From the NCBI GenBank assembly GCA_958510875.1, contig OY294067.1, positions 275,696,742 to 275,760,741 of the forward strand: DNA of 64,000 bases. Direction: 5' to 3'. How positions within the stretch are numbered: position 1 is the stretch's first letter; each line of letters begins with the position of its first letter. Below the pieces are notes generated by a model that searched no databases, had not been told where the DNA came from, and was given only the letters and a program-made list of their open reading frames with translations. The translations under genes and the position numbers were made by a program. Positions 1 to 10,309 of the stretch are shown piece after piece. This DNA is from Endomychus coccineus (taxonomy: Eukaryota > Arthropoda > Insecta > Coleoptera > Endomychidae).

Positions 1-43
1 GTTAACGGATAAATAAGAATGTTAATTGCATTCTTAATTAGGT

Positions 44-340
44 CTATATTGAGGTTATAATGGTCTTTTTTTTATTTGATATTTTGTTAATAATATCTCT
101 TACATGGATATACGAAACGTGAGAGAATGAGAATGACTTGAGATTTAACTTTTCTACAAATGATAAATATTTTCTATACGATTTTTTGAATTTAGGTTTG
201 ATTTGATCTCTAGAGAAATATTTAAAAAGAATAAACCCTTGTTTGAGTTCAAATTCCTTATATTGTTCAACATCTAGAAGGGAAGTACAAATGAAAAATA
301 TAATAAAAAAATAAGATGTTTTATCCATTATTTTAAACAT
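44..340 (-). CDS. Unrecognised small ORF with hydrophobic N-terminus
   Basis: A 98-codon minus-strand ORF starts at an ATG (338-340). After MFKIMDKT it has a run rich in Phe and Ile ending near CTSLL, which could be a signal peptide. The rest is basic, rich in Lys, Phe and Ser, with no motif I recognise. It abuts the end of a plus-strand LINE remnant, so it may be chance coding in AT-rich DNA. No splice signals or promoter were identified. Confidence 0.15.
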   Translation of the reverse strand: MFKIMDKTSYFFIIFFICTSLLDVEQYKEFELKQGFILFKYFSRDQIKPKFKKSYRKYLSFVEKLNLKSFSFSHVSYIHVRDIINKISNKKKTIITSI

Positions 341-871
341 TTTAAATCTATTCTAAATGTGGAACAGCTGAAAATCTTGCACAATGCCCTGGTTGAATCA
401 CATTTAAGATACGGAATTATAGGAAGGGGAGGAGTATTCAAAAAAGACTTAGGAAACCTAGATATATTACAAAAAAGAATTTTGACAATGATTTACAATA
501 AAAAAAATGACACCCGTCAGATGAACTTTTTCGCATAGCAAACATCATGGACTGTAGACAGTTAAACTTTTATATATTAGGTAATCATGTATTCACTGGG
601 AAAGAAGAATTCAAAAGTAGCTATTACAATGTGAGAAATATAAATATCTTATAGATTCCACGAATGAGAAAGACAATAGGTCAGCGTAGTAGCTATTACC
701 TGGACCTAAAATTTTAATGAGCTCCCTGAAAATATAAAATCTGCAAGGTCTGTTCCAGTTTTTAAGGAATTATGAAAAAATTTAATATTGTGTACTTCTA
801 GAGCTAATGTTTATTCCCAAATTGATGTAAAAAATGTATAAGTAAAAGCTACGCTATTATTATTATTATTA
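341..871 (+). mobile_element. LINE 3' end (RT thumb/C-terminus) with (ATT)n tail
   Basis: Conceptual translation with stops and frameshifts gives the post-catalytic part of a CR1/Jockey-type LINE. ALVESHLRYGIIG (about 391-423) matches the conserved region after the RT catalytic core. ENIKSARSVPVFKEL-type sequence lies near 725-775. The copy ends in an ATT microsatellite (about 855-871), the same tail type as the LINE ends at 41.5 and 46.3 kb. It is 5' truncated and non-functional. Confidence 0.7.
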
Positions 872-1229
872 CTATATCATTTCATGGAATACGCGTTACT
901 ATTATAGTAGCGATGTTGATTGTTAAACATGGTTTGTGTACAAACAAGTTTTTTAGTGAATTTTGAGCTTTTGAAAAAAGTTCAAAATGATGAGTCATTT
1001 CGAAGATAGCGATGATATGCATCTTATTGTAAGCTTGTATTCATTTATTTTTTATTGTTAAAGTGCAAATGCACTATTTGTAAAACCACATTCAAGCATT
1101 TCACCTAATGCTTAAGTGGATCTAATTTTATTTGTAATTATTTATATTTACTTATAGCTTTATGTATTTATCTATTTAAACATGTTCTATGTATTTAATG
1201 AATTACAAATATATCTATCTATCTATTTA
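872..1229. other. AT-rich spacer, no gene seen
   Basis: Low-complexity AT-rich DNA between two LINE remnants. No coding or RNA feature can be supported. Confidence 0.5.
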
Positions 1230-1510
1230 TATGCAAAGCTGAGGACGGGACAAGTGATCACTTACAACAGATCGTTGATATGGAGCAGAAACAAAGTTGG
1301 TGTCAAGAGAGATCCCTGTGGAACACCAGATTTGATAGCCATTGTATCGAAAGATACTCCGCAGCAACCCCATGAAGTAATCTATCTGAAAGAAAACTCG
1401 ATAGTGAGCGACAAAGTTGAGTCGGCAAACCATATGACGGAAGTTTCCCAAAAAGGCTCAGTCAAATTTTTTAGAGATATCGGATGCTACAACTACAGAT
1501 TCACCATATT
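1230..1510 (-). mobile_element. LINE-A reverse transcriptase fragment (domains 3-4)
   Basis: On the minus strand, translation from about 1500 shows a DISKKFD block (RT motif A region). Near 1334-1265 it reads SGVPQGSLLTPTLFLLHIND, the RT motif B region. The frame is broken between the two blocks. It belongs to the same family as the plus-strand copy at 10.3-11.3 kb, which has LDISKVFDRVW and a GVPQ block. It is probably the downstream half of the LINE whose upstream half is at 2.89-3.40 kb. Confidence 0.75.
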
Positions 1511-2885
1511 TTTAAATAAACTGTAAGGGTACAAATCACTCTTACTTGTGAATGAACTATAAGTTCTATTTTATTGCTTGGTTGCCGACAGCTACAGTGA
1601 AGACGGTCGTGAGTTATATTTTAGATGTTAAGATTTTAACCAACCAATAAATTATGTTACCGAACTAGGGGATTCAAATACTCAAAAGTCCCCAGGTTAA
1701 ATTACCCTGAAAGTATACAAAAAAATATAAGACCTGTACCGTGAATGATTGAAATTCACTGGTAATTGGAATAATATTGTTGTTACAATTTGTAACAGAA
1801 CTTAATATTAATGAGTTATGAAGTGCATGAATTGAAGTATGAATGAAGTTAAATTTCTTAAATCAAAGTGAACAACAGTTAAATTTACATATATATAAAT
1901 ACTCAAATGATTACTTCAGACGTTACATAAAAGTTGAATTTCTTAAATCACAGTGAACAACAGTTGAATTTACATGTATATAAATACTCAAATGATTGTT
2001 TCGAACGTTACATAACCAAAAGTTGGGTAGCCTGACCTGATAATTGCTGGGTAAGATGTTATACCTGCTCGACTATGGATTGGTACTTCCTACTTGATGT
2101 ATGGATTCCTGCCACGATTCTAATACAGTTTCCACGATCGTACATCACAAGTCAATTAGCAACTTCTAAATCAGATTTTCCACAGCCGATTCAAGCCAAC
2201 CTCAGAACTTCGTACATTTAGTAAATTTTTCACAACATAAAAAAAACCTGAAATCACGAAATGTTCAAACCTCTATTGCTCTATTGTGCTCAGAAGACAG
2301 ACATGAACAGAATAAATAACGATTGTTGAACAAATTAGGACTAACCTATGTCCTGTCAGATATCACCTGGGAAGGCAAATTAATTCTTGAAGTTAGTGAA
2401 GAAATCAATGGAATTACAAAGATATTTACCTCTATCACGATAGGGATTTTTCCTTTCAATGAAACAAACTTTACTTCCGTCCAAAACCAGTCACGTTGAA
2501 ACTAAGTTTTAATCCCCTAAGGTGCATCTATTACTCAAATAATTCAAATTATTTCAATCCAAATTGGTAATTGATGCCTTTGCTTTCAACGGAAGAATAT
2601 TCCCAGAATTTGGTTCCAAACATAAGTTTGGTATCACCTCCCTGTCGAAATAACTTAGAAACATCACCTTCCACTTGGACGATTTGACAAAAAGTACGCC
2701 ATTTTCTCGGCCGTTTCCGGTGCTTCGATGTCTCATAGAACGACCTCGAAATAGAAGCGGTAACTACAGAATCTGACACTGAATAACCATGACTCGGAGA
2801 ATATACGGTCTAGCATAGCTGACGTCACAGGAGTTAACCGATTGTAGTACAGCGGCCATTTCTGAGCCGTTAAGTGGAATTTACA
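1511..2885. other. Sequence separating two halves of LINE-A
   Basis: About 1.4 kb with no recognised coding content lies between two minus-strand LINE-A pieces in the correct order. It holds an 84-bp tandem duplication at 1848-2014. A minus ORF at 2549-2779 is not recognisable. The stretch may be an unidentified insertion, or LINE sequence decayed past recognition. Confidence 0.35.
1848..2014. repeat. Two-copy tandem repeat, about 84-bp unit
   Basis: Two adjacent near-identical units share GTGAACAACAGTT, TATATAAATACTCAAATGATT and a closing ACGTTACAT. They differ by scattered substitutions. Confidence 0.8.
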
Positions 2886-3400
2886 CGTTACAAAATTTTT
2901 GTCATCCATCTGTTACGTATACAAGCAGGTCTTCTGTTGATATATTGCCGGTCATTCAGGATTTTGGACCTCTCTATGTATTCGATAGGGTTGATGTTGA
3001 TTGTTTTCTTTATCACTTTAGAGATCACATATAATAGTACAATGGGCTCATTATTATTAGGAAAGGTCGTCTCTCCATGTTTTGGAATTGGTTGGAATCT
3101 AGCTGCCTTCCAGCTTGAATCAAACGTACCTTATTTTGTATGAAAGGGTAAACAACCTGCAGAAAACTGGTGTTAATTCAGGCGCACATTCTTTGAGAAT
3201 GGCAGCTGCAATTCTGTGTGGCCTTATAGCCTTTTTAATATTGAGATCAAGCAAAATGTGTGTTTGTGCCTTGACGAAAGACAATTTCAGATATATGGCT
3301 ATCGTTGGCAGCAATATCAGGAGGGTCCTTCCCTTGTGAATCTGAAGTGGAATTTGCTGCAAACATTGCATTCTTGATCTTGTTGATGACATTATAAGTT
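2886..3400 (-). mobile_element. LINE-A reverse transcriptase N-terminal fragment
   Basis: The minus strand encodes ILKECAPELTPVFCRLFTLSY (3210-3150 region, here cited only as the CAPELTPV block), the conserved segment before the RT fingers. It then reads, with a frameshift, VISKVIKK and ILNDRQYINRRPA (the L-x-x-x-QYGFR region). Upstream, an ISEIVFRQGT block (about 3300-3260) fits the linker before RT. It is decayed and joins functionally to the piece at 1.23-1.51 kb. Confidence 0.7.
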
Positions 3401-4079
3401 ATATGCTCATCTTTAGAAAAATTGTTCGAGGCATTCTTTGGATTAATGACAAAATCAACAACTATCGATTTGTGAAGGTAGTGGTCAAAGTTAAAATGGT
3501 TCTCATAAATAGGGAATATTACTGCTATAAATGAGTTTGGTTTTGTTTAAATTTGAATCATACTGTACATTTCGACTCATCTGTTTTAGATGTCATACAC
3601 TCACAAAAGTAAATGCCTATTAGTAGTCGAGTAAGCTGAAATACATCAGACGACTTCATTATGGAAACAGTCGGAAAAGCAATTTAAACCATTTTCGACA
3701 GACAATCGAATGTTACCGAGAAGTACGAGATGGAAATGAAGCACTGGCTTTTGTTCTCATTCTATATGAGGGTAAATAAGTAAGTCTAAAGCCACCAAGA
3801 ATAAAGCATATTGAGTTCACTTCTTTTTGATTTTTAACGCTAATGCATGTTCTTAGTTACAAATTAATGGTATACAGTTCCTTTCAAACTGAAATTTTAA
3901 TTTACTTCCGAAAATCAGCAAAGAACATATTTGTTATAATATAAGTGTTGATATATTGATCTACTTCTGGAAGTACTTTCTTAGCTATATATTATTAAAT
4001 TTCCTCCGACACACCTCCAAAATAATCTACTCTACACCTCAGCAGCTATTTAAAAAAAAACATTAAACATAAAAGTGGA
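3401..4079. other. AT-rich spacer, no gene seen
   Basis: No ORF, RNA gene or clear repeat was recognised in this stretch. Confidence 0.5.
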
Positions 4080-4084
4080 AAATT

Positions 4085-4885
4085 GGTGGAAAACTTCTTT
4101 TTTTCAATATTATAATAGTTTAAATACATCAAATTATATGTTTTCGGGGATGCTGAATATGATTTTTTGATAACTTTTTTTAGATATCTCAACGGGAGAA
4201 TGGAAAATTATGGGGTAATCGAATTTCTTAAAGATATAATAATAGCCTAAACTATATCAAATTATAAGTTTTTGGGCATGCTAAATCCGATTTTTTCAGT
4301 AATTTTTTGCAAATTATCAAGAAAAAAATTATATAAACTTGAATATGTTGAATAATAATAAGCTGTGATGCAAGTGTTATGAAAAGATTGAGATTTGACA
4401 ATCCAGAATAAAAAGTTAAAAATGCAATTTTTATTATGTGAAAAATCTTTTAAAAATGTAATAGTAATAATAATGCTAATAATAATGATAATAATAACAA
4501 CAATAATAATAGTAATAACAATAATAATAATAAAAATAATGATCATTAAAACAAAAAAAAGATTTGTTCTCATTTTTTTATATACCCCACCTGGATAGAA
4601 AAAAAAATTGAATTTATCAGAAATTTGTAACTTTTTTCGGTATATTAAAAAAAATTAATTGAAAAATTGGACTTGGCATGCCCAAAAACATATAATTTGA
4701 TATACTATAGGCTATTATTATATTTAAAAAAATTTTGAATCCTCCATTATCCACTTTTCCGGTGGGAAATTTGAAAAAAGGGATGAAGAAATCAGATGCA
4801 GCATCCCAACAACATATAATTTGATATATTCGAAGCTATTATTATATTGAAAAAACATTTTTTTCACCAACTTTCCACTTTTCCG
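4085..4885. repeat. Foldback element with two-unit arms and (TAA)n core
   Basis: The left arm (about 4085-4330) holds two direct units about 128 bp apart. Each carries ATCAAATTATA(T/A)G followed by a T-rich GGGNATGCT block. The right arm (about 4640-4885) carries the same two units inverted: CATATAATTTGATATA occurs at about 4688 and 4815. The loop contains a TAA-rich microsatellite (about 4460-4545). ORFs inside are low-complexity artefacts. This is a non-autonomous foldback-type structure. Confidence 0.75.
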
Positions 4886-5440
4886 TTTAATATTAATTTT
4901 TTTCCTTGACAATTATTGTTGGTGAAGTAATGATGAAATTTTTTCATTATTTTTGATTTTTTTCAATGTACAATATGGTTTTGCCATTCTATGTGGAAAA
5001 TTGATGGAAAATTGGAAACTCTAATATGATTTTATGGAAAATTGAATGCTGAACAACTTTTGTTCGAAACTTTTTTCACTAAGGTGCACCGTTTCCGAGA
5101 GAGATTGAATTATTTGTTGAAAAGCCAGAAAATTCATGTATATAACAACCTACACTTTGGTATAGTTTGCTTGCAGAAATAAAAGGATTGGATTCGAAAC
5201 TCCTATTTTGCCTGGATTACCAGTTGATAATTCAATACCAATCATTTCATCTATTCGATTTGGTTTATATTTTCGAATGTAACATACTTCATGGTCACAC
5301 ACAGTCTATGGTATTTTAGACTTAACTCCGTATCGTATCAATGAGTTTAATTTAAATTACAAATTGATAGGAAAATTTCAAACACAACTATTAGAAGAAA
5401 GGTTTCTTACATTAATAAAAACAAATGAGGTGCAACTAAG
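4886..5440. other. Non-coding, shares a block with the 49-51 kb foldback
   Basis: Around 5045-5073 the sequence AATGCTGAACAACTTTTGTT occurs. The same block is found near 50755-50775 and, with changes, near 49454 on the other strand. It therefore carries a piece of that foldback family. Nothing coding was recognised. Confidence 0.45.
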
Positions 5441-5740
5441 GACTCAGTTCACGTCTGGAAGCACCGTTCAAACAGGTGGTTCTTACATATGCCCTGGTGA
5501 ATAACTGTCGTTATTGCAGCATCGTGCTATAACGAGCATTCAGACCTAGTGAAACTCTTCGTCTCCTGATGTGTTTCCAGTGCCTAATAGCTTCCAAGCT
5601 CTTGAGAAAAATTGTAATGCCCATCTCCTCTCACTACATTCCACTGCTGGCACACACGATGTTCTACGTACATTATAGGTTTTCCTCTTTATAATAAACA
5701 AAAAAATATTTATGGCCAATAAAGATGCCTATTATGAAAG
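5441..5740 (+). mobile_element. LINE-A 3' end fragment
   Basis: Translation gives a decayed LINE C-terminus including EKNCNAHLLSLHST (about 5600-5645). It is followed by an A-rich 3' UTR with AATAAA-type sequence. A related stretch (EKNxNAHLLSKHST) occurs at 38.00-38.07 kb downstream of the solo LTR, placing both in LINE-A. Confidence 0.6.
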
Positions 5741-6399
5741 GTAATTTTATGATTAGGTACTGTTTTGTGACTATACGTATTTCTTATAATTTTTACTTGA
5801 ATTTATTGGTATTGATATATTTTAAATAGGCATCACGCATTTAGATTTGACGAGTAATATCCAAATATACATAGATATGTTATAATGCACGCGCTAATCT
5901 AATCGGAATTGAACTCAATTGATGCAACTCATGAGATGAATTATGTAAGTTAAAAGACAACCAATTTTTGATTGACCCCTGATAGAGAAAAAATCAAGGC
6001 TACAAGATTAATGCGACCTATTTTTATTGAGAAAAATTGAATACTGGTTCATAACGTTTGTGAATATCAAAGAGAAATGGTAAGTTAATTACATTAGGTA
6101 ACGTGAAAAAAATAGTATTTTCAATGATAGGCATACCCATCATCTAAACAATCCTTCCAAAATTTTACTAGTTTCATAGCATCTGAAAAATTTATCATAC
6201 GTACGATATGAATTGCGAATATATAATAGAGAGGAAATTACGTGATAGAAAATATTAATTTAATTGTGACAGAATATAACTAACGGAATCAGTGAATGAT
6301 AGAAAAACTTATACAGTTATTATTATATTAGGTAAAAAAATCGATGGTAGAAGCCGTTATCTATGGTAATTTATTCTACCTAGATAAAAGTTATCACAT
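5741..6399. other. AT-rich spacer, no gene seen
   Basis: No recognisable coding sequence or repeat structure. Confidence 0.5.
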
Positions 6400-6640
6400 C
6401 CTGACAACTAGCAAATTAGCTTATAAACTCCTGGTTTACTATATTTATTGGTTCTGTCTTTAGAATTATGTATAAGATGGCAGCGTTTATTTTGTGGTTT
6501 GAAACTGATTTTAAATAGATGGCGTGATGAAATGTTAACAATATTTTCGCACACGGAACGGGGGACTTGATTACAATTTTTTTTCTTATGGACCGGTTTT
6601 GATATGTGAGGGCTCATTCATTTTATTCGTCTTGAGCCCT
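6400..6640 (-). mobile_element. Penelope-like element fragment (start of GIY-YIG domain)
   Basis: The minus-strand ORF 6408-6617 ends with KDRTNKYSKPGVYKLIC. This is the typical lead-in to the GIY-YIG endonuclease of Penelope-like elements (linker, then GVYKLxC). The catalytic GIY-YIG core itself is missing. It is a different subfamily from the copies at 25-31 kb, which read VYKVECEDC. Confidence 0.65.
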
Positions 6641-6745
6641 ACATCTTTTTGGTCCGTGACAAATTGATTTTAAGCAGTAAGAGTATATTTTTTTATTTAT
6701 TTGATCGTGCTTATTCAATGTTGATAACAATTTTTCAATAAATAA
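6641..6745. other. Short AT-rich spacer
   Basis: No feature recognised between the Penelope fragment and the inverted array. Confidence 0.4.
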
Positions 6746-8340
6746 ACAATTCATCAATTAACAAATTAACAATTTATTAATTAACAAAATTTATTTCCGG
6801 ATAACTTGAGCCTTTTAAACACGAATTTGATGTTCATTTTCCAATTATTCGCAAATACATTCAGTTGATAAACAATTTGTGAATTATAAAATTAACAAAA
6901 AAATAAAAGTTTTCTAAATATTCGACATTAGAGTCATTTTCAGATAATTAGGACCTGCTAAACATCAAACTGATGTCCATTTTTCAATTAGTTGCTACTA
7001 GAATTAGTTATTAAACCCTTTATCAGTAAATAAATTAACAAAAAATAAAAGTTTCCTAAATTTCCGACATTAGAGTCATTTTTGGGTAATTAGGACATTG
7101 CTAAACATGAATTTGATGTCCACTTTCTAATTACTTGCTGATATCATTAGTTATATAACACTTTATTAGTTGATAAATAAACAAAAAAATAAAAGTTTCC
7201 TAAATATTCGACATTAGAGTCATTTTTGGGTAATTAGAACCTGCTAAACATGAATTTGATGTCCATTTTTCAATTAGCTGCTAATAGCATTAGTTATTAA
7301 ACACTTTGCTAGTTAATAAATTAACAAAAAATAAAAGTTTTCTAAATATTTCAGATTAGAGTCATTTTCGGATAATTAGAACCTGGATAAATATTTTTTC
7401 ATATCAAGGAAAGGTTATATTCTGAAATAAATAAAGAAAACATATCCAAAAATATTTAAATTGTATTCCTCCGAATTAAGACAACATTTTGAAATACTAT
7501 GTAGGTATACATTATTCGTTCTCATCATCACCATCTATATGATCTACAAAAGACCCTCGCCCCTGAAGAGACTGTGTCATTCTAGCTCTCTGGTGATAGG
7601 CACATTTATGAGAAAGGTTTCATTTTGTAATCACAAATAATAGAAGGGTCTTACAAACATGAGTTGCTATGACCACGTTTAGAAAACTCTTTTCCTTTTG
7701 TCAATTTGATAATTACCAATTCTCCGAAAATGACGCTAATGTCATTTGTTTGGAAAACTTTAATATTCTTGCTAATTTGATAATTAACAAATTACTTAAT
7801 AACTAATTATATTAGCAACGAATTGAAAAATGGACATCAAATTCGTGTGTAGCAGGTCCTAATTCTCCGAAAATGACTCTAATATTGAATATTTAGAAAA
7901 CTTGAATTTTTTTGTTAATTTGCTGATTAACAAATTGCTTATTAACTAATTATATTAGCAACTAATTGAATAACGGACATCAAATTCGTGTTTAACAGGT
8001 CCTAATTCTCCGAAAATGACTCTAATGTGGAATATTTAGAAAACTTAAATTTTTTTGTTAATTTGATAATTACCGAATTATTTACTGACTAATTATATTA
8101 GAATTTAATTAAAAATGGACATCATATTCGTGTTTAGCAGGTCCTAATTCTCCGAAAATGACTCTAATGTCGAATATCTGAAAATTTTTATTTTTTTGTT
8201 AATTTGATAATTAACACATTATTTATTAACTAATTATGTTAGCAACTTATTGAAAACTGAACACATATTCGTGTTTAGAAGGTCCAAGTTATACGAAAAT
8301 AACTCTAATCTTGAATATTTAGGAAATTCTGAGATTTTTT
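6745..8340. repeat. Inverted array of about 143-bp units (foldback-like)
   Basis: The left arm has at least four direct units. The marker GACATTAGAGTCATTTT recurs near 6924, 7066, 7210 and about 7353, a spacing of 142-144. The right arm has five units in the opposite orientation. The marker TGACTCTAAT recurs near 7731, 7874, 8017, 8159 and 8300, a spacing of 141-143. A non-repeated core of about 280 bp (7400-7680) separates the arms. Every unit also carries a 'GGACCTGCTAAACATGAATTTGATGTCCA' type segment with substitutions. There are no ORFs. It is likely a foldback/MITE-type element with tandemly repeated arms. Confidence 0.85.
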
Positions 8341-9183
8341 TAAATTAATTTGTTAATTGTTATGAACTTTTATAAAATGAATGAAAGATATCATCTACCT
8401 GATTAATATCGACGAAAAATAGCATTTAATCGAATGAGTCCTAACAGAGCAAAATGAAAGAATTTTCGTGAGAATTACCAACTTTTTCCGATCATGAATT
8501 TTCTGGGAAAATGTCTTCGGATTCGTGTTCAGCGATCCGAAAACCCCCTGGAACTCATTTCGGAGGCTCAATTCAAATTTTTTGATAATTTGATAAATTA
8601 AAAATTATCTTAAGAATGGGGTTGAAAATAAGGATAATTCATCATATAGGGGTGAATTGGGCTAGTTTGAAGAGTCATTCAGTAGTCACGAATGATCTCC
8701 ATCGTCCATAGAACATCATGCAGGAAGAATTTTCCCGATTCGATTTAGTGCAAAAAATTTTCAATTTTCAACATTTTTCCCCAACTTACAGACTGGACTA
8801 TTAGGTATAGACAATTTTCTCTTTTCGAACGAATGTATATTTTCCGTTCCACCGTGAACCGCTCCCCCTACATACCAACCGATAGCGAATCAAACATTTT
8901 GAATTACGTATACTCGCATTCTCTGAGTTGAGTTTCGTAAAAGTGAAAATCTGAAAAAGTTACTATTACAACTACATTCGAATTCTGTCGAATAAATCAA
9001 CGAAACCTCCAACAATAACATGCTGAAACTGGGTCTAAGAACCTGTTCTAGCTGAACGTCCGCGTATAGTCATGCCACAGATAATGAGAGGTTATGATGA
9101 TTCCATTAGGAGAGCGTCGGTACTGCATGTCGGTTCTTAAATTTACTCACGAAGAGTCAACCATAGAGATGATTCTAAAACCA
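8341..9183. other. Upstream region/intron of the Cys/Pro-rich gene
   Basis: About 840 bp without a recognisable ORF. It probably contains intron sequence, because the gene's exon begins at a splice acceptor (9184-9196). An in-frame stop (TAA 9176-9178) sits just before the acceptor, so the protein cannot extend upstream without splicing. I could not pick out exon 1. Confidence 0.5.
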
Positions 9184-9196
9184 TTTTTCTTTGCAG
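9184..9196 (+). promoter_or_regulatory. Splice acceptor of the Cys/Pro-rich gene
   Basis: TTTTTCTTTGCAG is a strong polypyrimidine tract plus CAG. The following codons (AAC TTG ...) enter the hydrophobic signal-peptide core in phase 0. The preceding in-frame stop makes a spliced upstream exon likely. Confidence 0.6.
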
Positions 9197-10063
9197 AACT
9201 TGTCAGTGATTGTTTGCTTTATGGCATTATGGACGTACGTCTATTCTTGCGATTGCGATTGTAGCAGTGATTCTGATCTTGATGAATGCTGTGAAACAAA
9301 ATGTTGTTCATCTTGTTCATCGTGCAGTACTTCTGTATGCCATAGAAGCTGTCGCAGACATAAAACCACTCCTACACAATCGTGCAATGATTCCACTACT
9401 ACACTACCGTCCACCACTGAAATATCTACTTGCGATTGCGATTGTAATAATGGTTACCAACATGAATGCTGTAAAAGAAGATGTTGTTCATCTTGTTCAC
9501 CTTGCAGAACATCAAGATGTCGAAGTAGATGTGGAGAATGTGACAAAAATGATACCAAAAATTCAACGACGTTCACCGATTCAAATTCTAAAATAGATGC
9601 AAATATGAACCTGAACATAAGTCATTCAATATCAAACACAAATAAAATTCATGTGCCAATCAACATTACAATTAGTAATAGGAATGAAGTTCATTCTGCA
9701 GCAAGATCAGAAATTCCAGCACCACGAATACTACCACCAACACCTGATCATCCAACAACAAAAAAACCAAATACATTTGTCATGGTACTCTTACCAAATC
9801 CTCCAGCTCCACCAGCTCCACCAGCTCCAACATCTACACCAGCTCCACCAGCTCCAACATCTCCACCAGCTCCACCATTTCCAACATTTCCACCATTTCC
9901 ACCATACCCACCATACCCACCATACCAACAACCACCATACCAACCACCATACCCACAACCACCATACCCACAACCACCATACCCACAACAACCAAACTGT
10001 TGCTGCCAGTGGAATTGTTGTTATTACATCCCATGTAACAATGCATGTCGTACCCCATGTTAA
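9197..10063 (+). CDS. Secreted cysteine-rich, proline-rich protein (3' exon)
   Basis: The exon encodes about 288 residues ending at TAA 10061-10063. The first 17 residues (NLSVIVCFMALWTYVYS) form the core of a signal peptide; the start codon is probably on an upstream exon. An internal ATG (9221) would give a shortened signal. Two cysteine modules follow (about 9248-9352 and 9431-9541), each reading CDCDC, 7-8 residues, CC-x3-CCSSCSxC, then Cys at spacing 4 and 3. A Thr/Ser linker and an N-glycosylation-rich stretch (NDS, NDT, NST, NIS, NIT) follow. A proline-rich region (about 9800-9990) begins with PPAP repeats and passes into PPYPQ repeats. The last 21 residues contain nine cysteines. This suggests an extracellular structural, adhesive or matrix protein, but I recognise no named family. 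Paired Cys could form dense disulfides. The coding sequence is intact. Confidence 0.8.
   Translation, partial: NLSVIVCFMALWTYVYSCDCDCSSDSDLDECCETKCCSSCSSCSTSVCHRSCRRHKTTPTQSCNDSTTTLPSTTEISTCDCDCNNGYQHECCKRRCCSSCSPCRTSRCRSRCGECDKNDTKNSTTFTDSNSKIDANMNLNISHSISNTNKIHVPINITISNRNEVHSAARSEIPAPRILPPTPDHPTTKKPNTFVMVLLPNPPAPPAPPAPTSTPAPPAPTSPPAPPFPTFPPFPPYPPYPPYQQPPYQPPYPQPPYPQPPYPQQPNCCCQWNCCYYIPCNNACRTPC
9800..9990 (+). repeat. Coding proline-repeat minisatellite
   Basis: CCAGCTCCA-type 9-bp units followed by CCATACCCACAACCA-type units encode PAPPAP and PPYPQ repeats. Long antisense ORFs here (9791-9991, 9834-10058) are composition artefacts. Confidence 0.85.
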
Positions 10064-10309
10064 TATTTTCCGAATACAGCCTTTTTCAATCTGTCAATTT
10101 CATTCCTTGAGCATCCTTGAAAACTGTTCAAACTTGATGGTATCGAATATTTGAATTGAATTGTCACAGAGATAACATTTAATATTCAACATTCAAGAGA
10201 GTGGCGAATAGATACGTAGTAGAGGTTGGATGAAATTTAAAAAAATCTAATATATAATGAAAACGACGGTCGCTTACGTAACACATGCATGACAGAAATC
10301 TATTGAAAA
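10064..10309. other. 3' flank of the Cys/Pro-rich gene
   Basis: Presumed 3' UTR and flank. No canonical AATAAA is obvious. The region ends where LINE-A homology begins. Confidence 0.4.

Noticed and set aside
2874..3143. Plus-strand ORF with hydrophobic stretch
   Set aside because: The opposite strand encodes recognisable LINE reverse transcriptase; the plus ORF is its shadow.
4262..4598. ORFs rich in Ile on both strands
   Set aside because: They are produced by the TAA/ATT microsatellite in the loop of a foldback element.
6745..8340. Regularly spaced repeats resembling a CRISPR array
   Set aside because: The whole 143-bp unit is repeated, not short repeats with unique spacers; the array is inverted around a core; and the context is eukaryotic.
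9791..10058. Antisense ORFs over the Cys/Pro-rich gene (Trp/Val/Met-rich)
   Set aside because: They are frame shadows of CCA-rich proline repeats on the plus strand.
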